Part shown: positions 5,206 through 5,531 of the stretch, in pieces
How the letters are laid out: every line of letters begins with the position of its first letter
Numbering within the stretch: position 1 is the stretch's first letter
From: Streptosporangiaceae bacterium
GTDB lineage: Bacteria > Actinomycetota > Actinomycetes > Streptosporangiales > Streptosporangiaceae
DNA length: 5,531 nt
Direction: 5' to 3'
Assembly (NCBI GenBank): GCA_030042885.1
Contig: JASHYW010000335.1
Span: 1 to 5,531, forward strand
Notes under the pieces: generated by a model
Seen by the model: only the letters and a program-made list of their open reading frames with translations
What the model was told of the DNA's origin: nothing
The model's database searches: none
Program-made: the position numbers and the translations under genes

Positions 5206-5531
5206 GCCGACGAGGTTGAACAGTGTCTGCCCACCTTGCGGCCGGTTACAGCCTCTGTTCCCTCTCGTTCGTCATGAGCATCGAACATCACTCCAGGCAG
5301 GAATAGGGCCATCGGAAGCGCGTGACTGCAATCCTGAGCAATGTCCACCAGGACGTGATGACGTCGACCATGACGACTCGGCGGCCGGAACGGGCTCGCC
5401 GACACCTGACTTGGCAGCCCGAGCACGGTGGTTCGCTCCGGACGGTGACAGCTCAGAGGCGTCAGCCGCGCGAATACCCGCCGATATGGACGCTTTCGCG
5501 GTGATTCGATGCTGGCTGCTGACAGGAACCG

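Larger units (their letters stand above)
4850..5531. other. Stretch without a supportable gene downstream of the methyltransferase
   Basis: Base composition is less G/C-biased at every third position than in the genes to the left, and TTA, ATA and other rare codons appear in every long open frame. The plus frame of the methyltransferase stays open past its stop to the window edge, and one minus frame is open from 5531 to 5148, but neither has a ribosome-binding site, a coherent codon pattern or a recognisable domain. There is no clear terminator hairpin with a T-run after the methyltransferase. Contents I can name are a short direct repeat, a 12-bp palindrome and a possible WD40 remnant, listed separately. 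A gene starting beyond the right edge is possible. Confidence 0.5.

Noticed and set aside
4850..5531. The methyltransferase frame stays open for about 227 codons after its TGA, suggesting readthrough
   Set aside because: The downstream translation is Pro/Arg-rich with several TTA codons and weak third-position bias, and the protein already ends like a full PRMT core.

Overview
The window is high-GC DNA (strong G/C bias at third codon positions, GTG starts, alanine/arginine/glycine-rich proteins) and looks like an actinomycete chromosome. The transposase, serine-hydrolase and WD40-like sequences resemble those of filamentous actinomycetes such as Streptomyces, Frankia or Streptosporangiales relatives; the genus cannot be fixed from the sequence.

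The left half (1 to about 2485) is a scrap-yard of mobile DNA. It opens with the C-terminal end of an IS110-family transposase, followed by about 450 bases with no convincing gene. Next, on the minus strand, is a frameshifted remnant of the C-terminal catalytic end of a tyrosine recombinase (phage-type integrase). A serine hydrolase of the beta-lactamase/class C family then starts cleanly with a good ribosome-binding site, but is cut off after about 160 residues. It is joined directly to a 5'-truncated, frameshifted ISL3-family transposase whose right end is still present.

The middle (2475 to 3702, minus strand) carries three small intact genes in one direction: a SHOCT-domain protein with one membrane segment, a SnoaL/NTF2-like protein and a GNAT acetyltransferase. 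They probably form an operon read right to left. The GNAT stop codon lies inside the apparent ISL3 right end.

Divergent from these, on the plus strand, is the most interesting gene: a 328-residue methyltransferase with the diagnostic set of protein arginine methyltransferases (SAM site, double-E loop with two Glu nine residues apart, THW loop). Its ATG has no ribosome-binding site. Instead a TACTAT hexamer sits exactly at -12 to -7 relative to the A of ATG, as expected for a leaderless transcript. A perfect 13-bp inverted repeat lies directly upstream of that hexamer, as an operator might.

The right end (4850 to 5531) has no gene I can support. It has weaker codon bias, a small palindrome, a short direct repeat, and one short stretch resembling a WD40 propeller blade.
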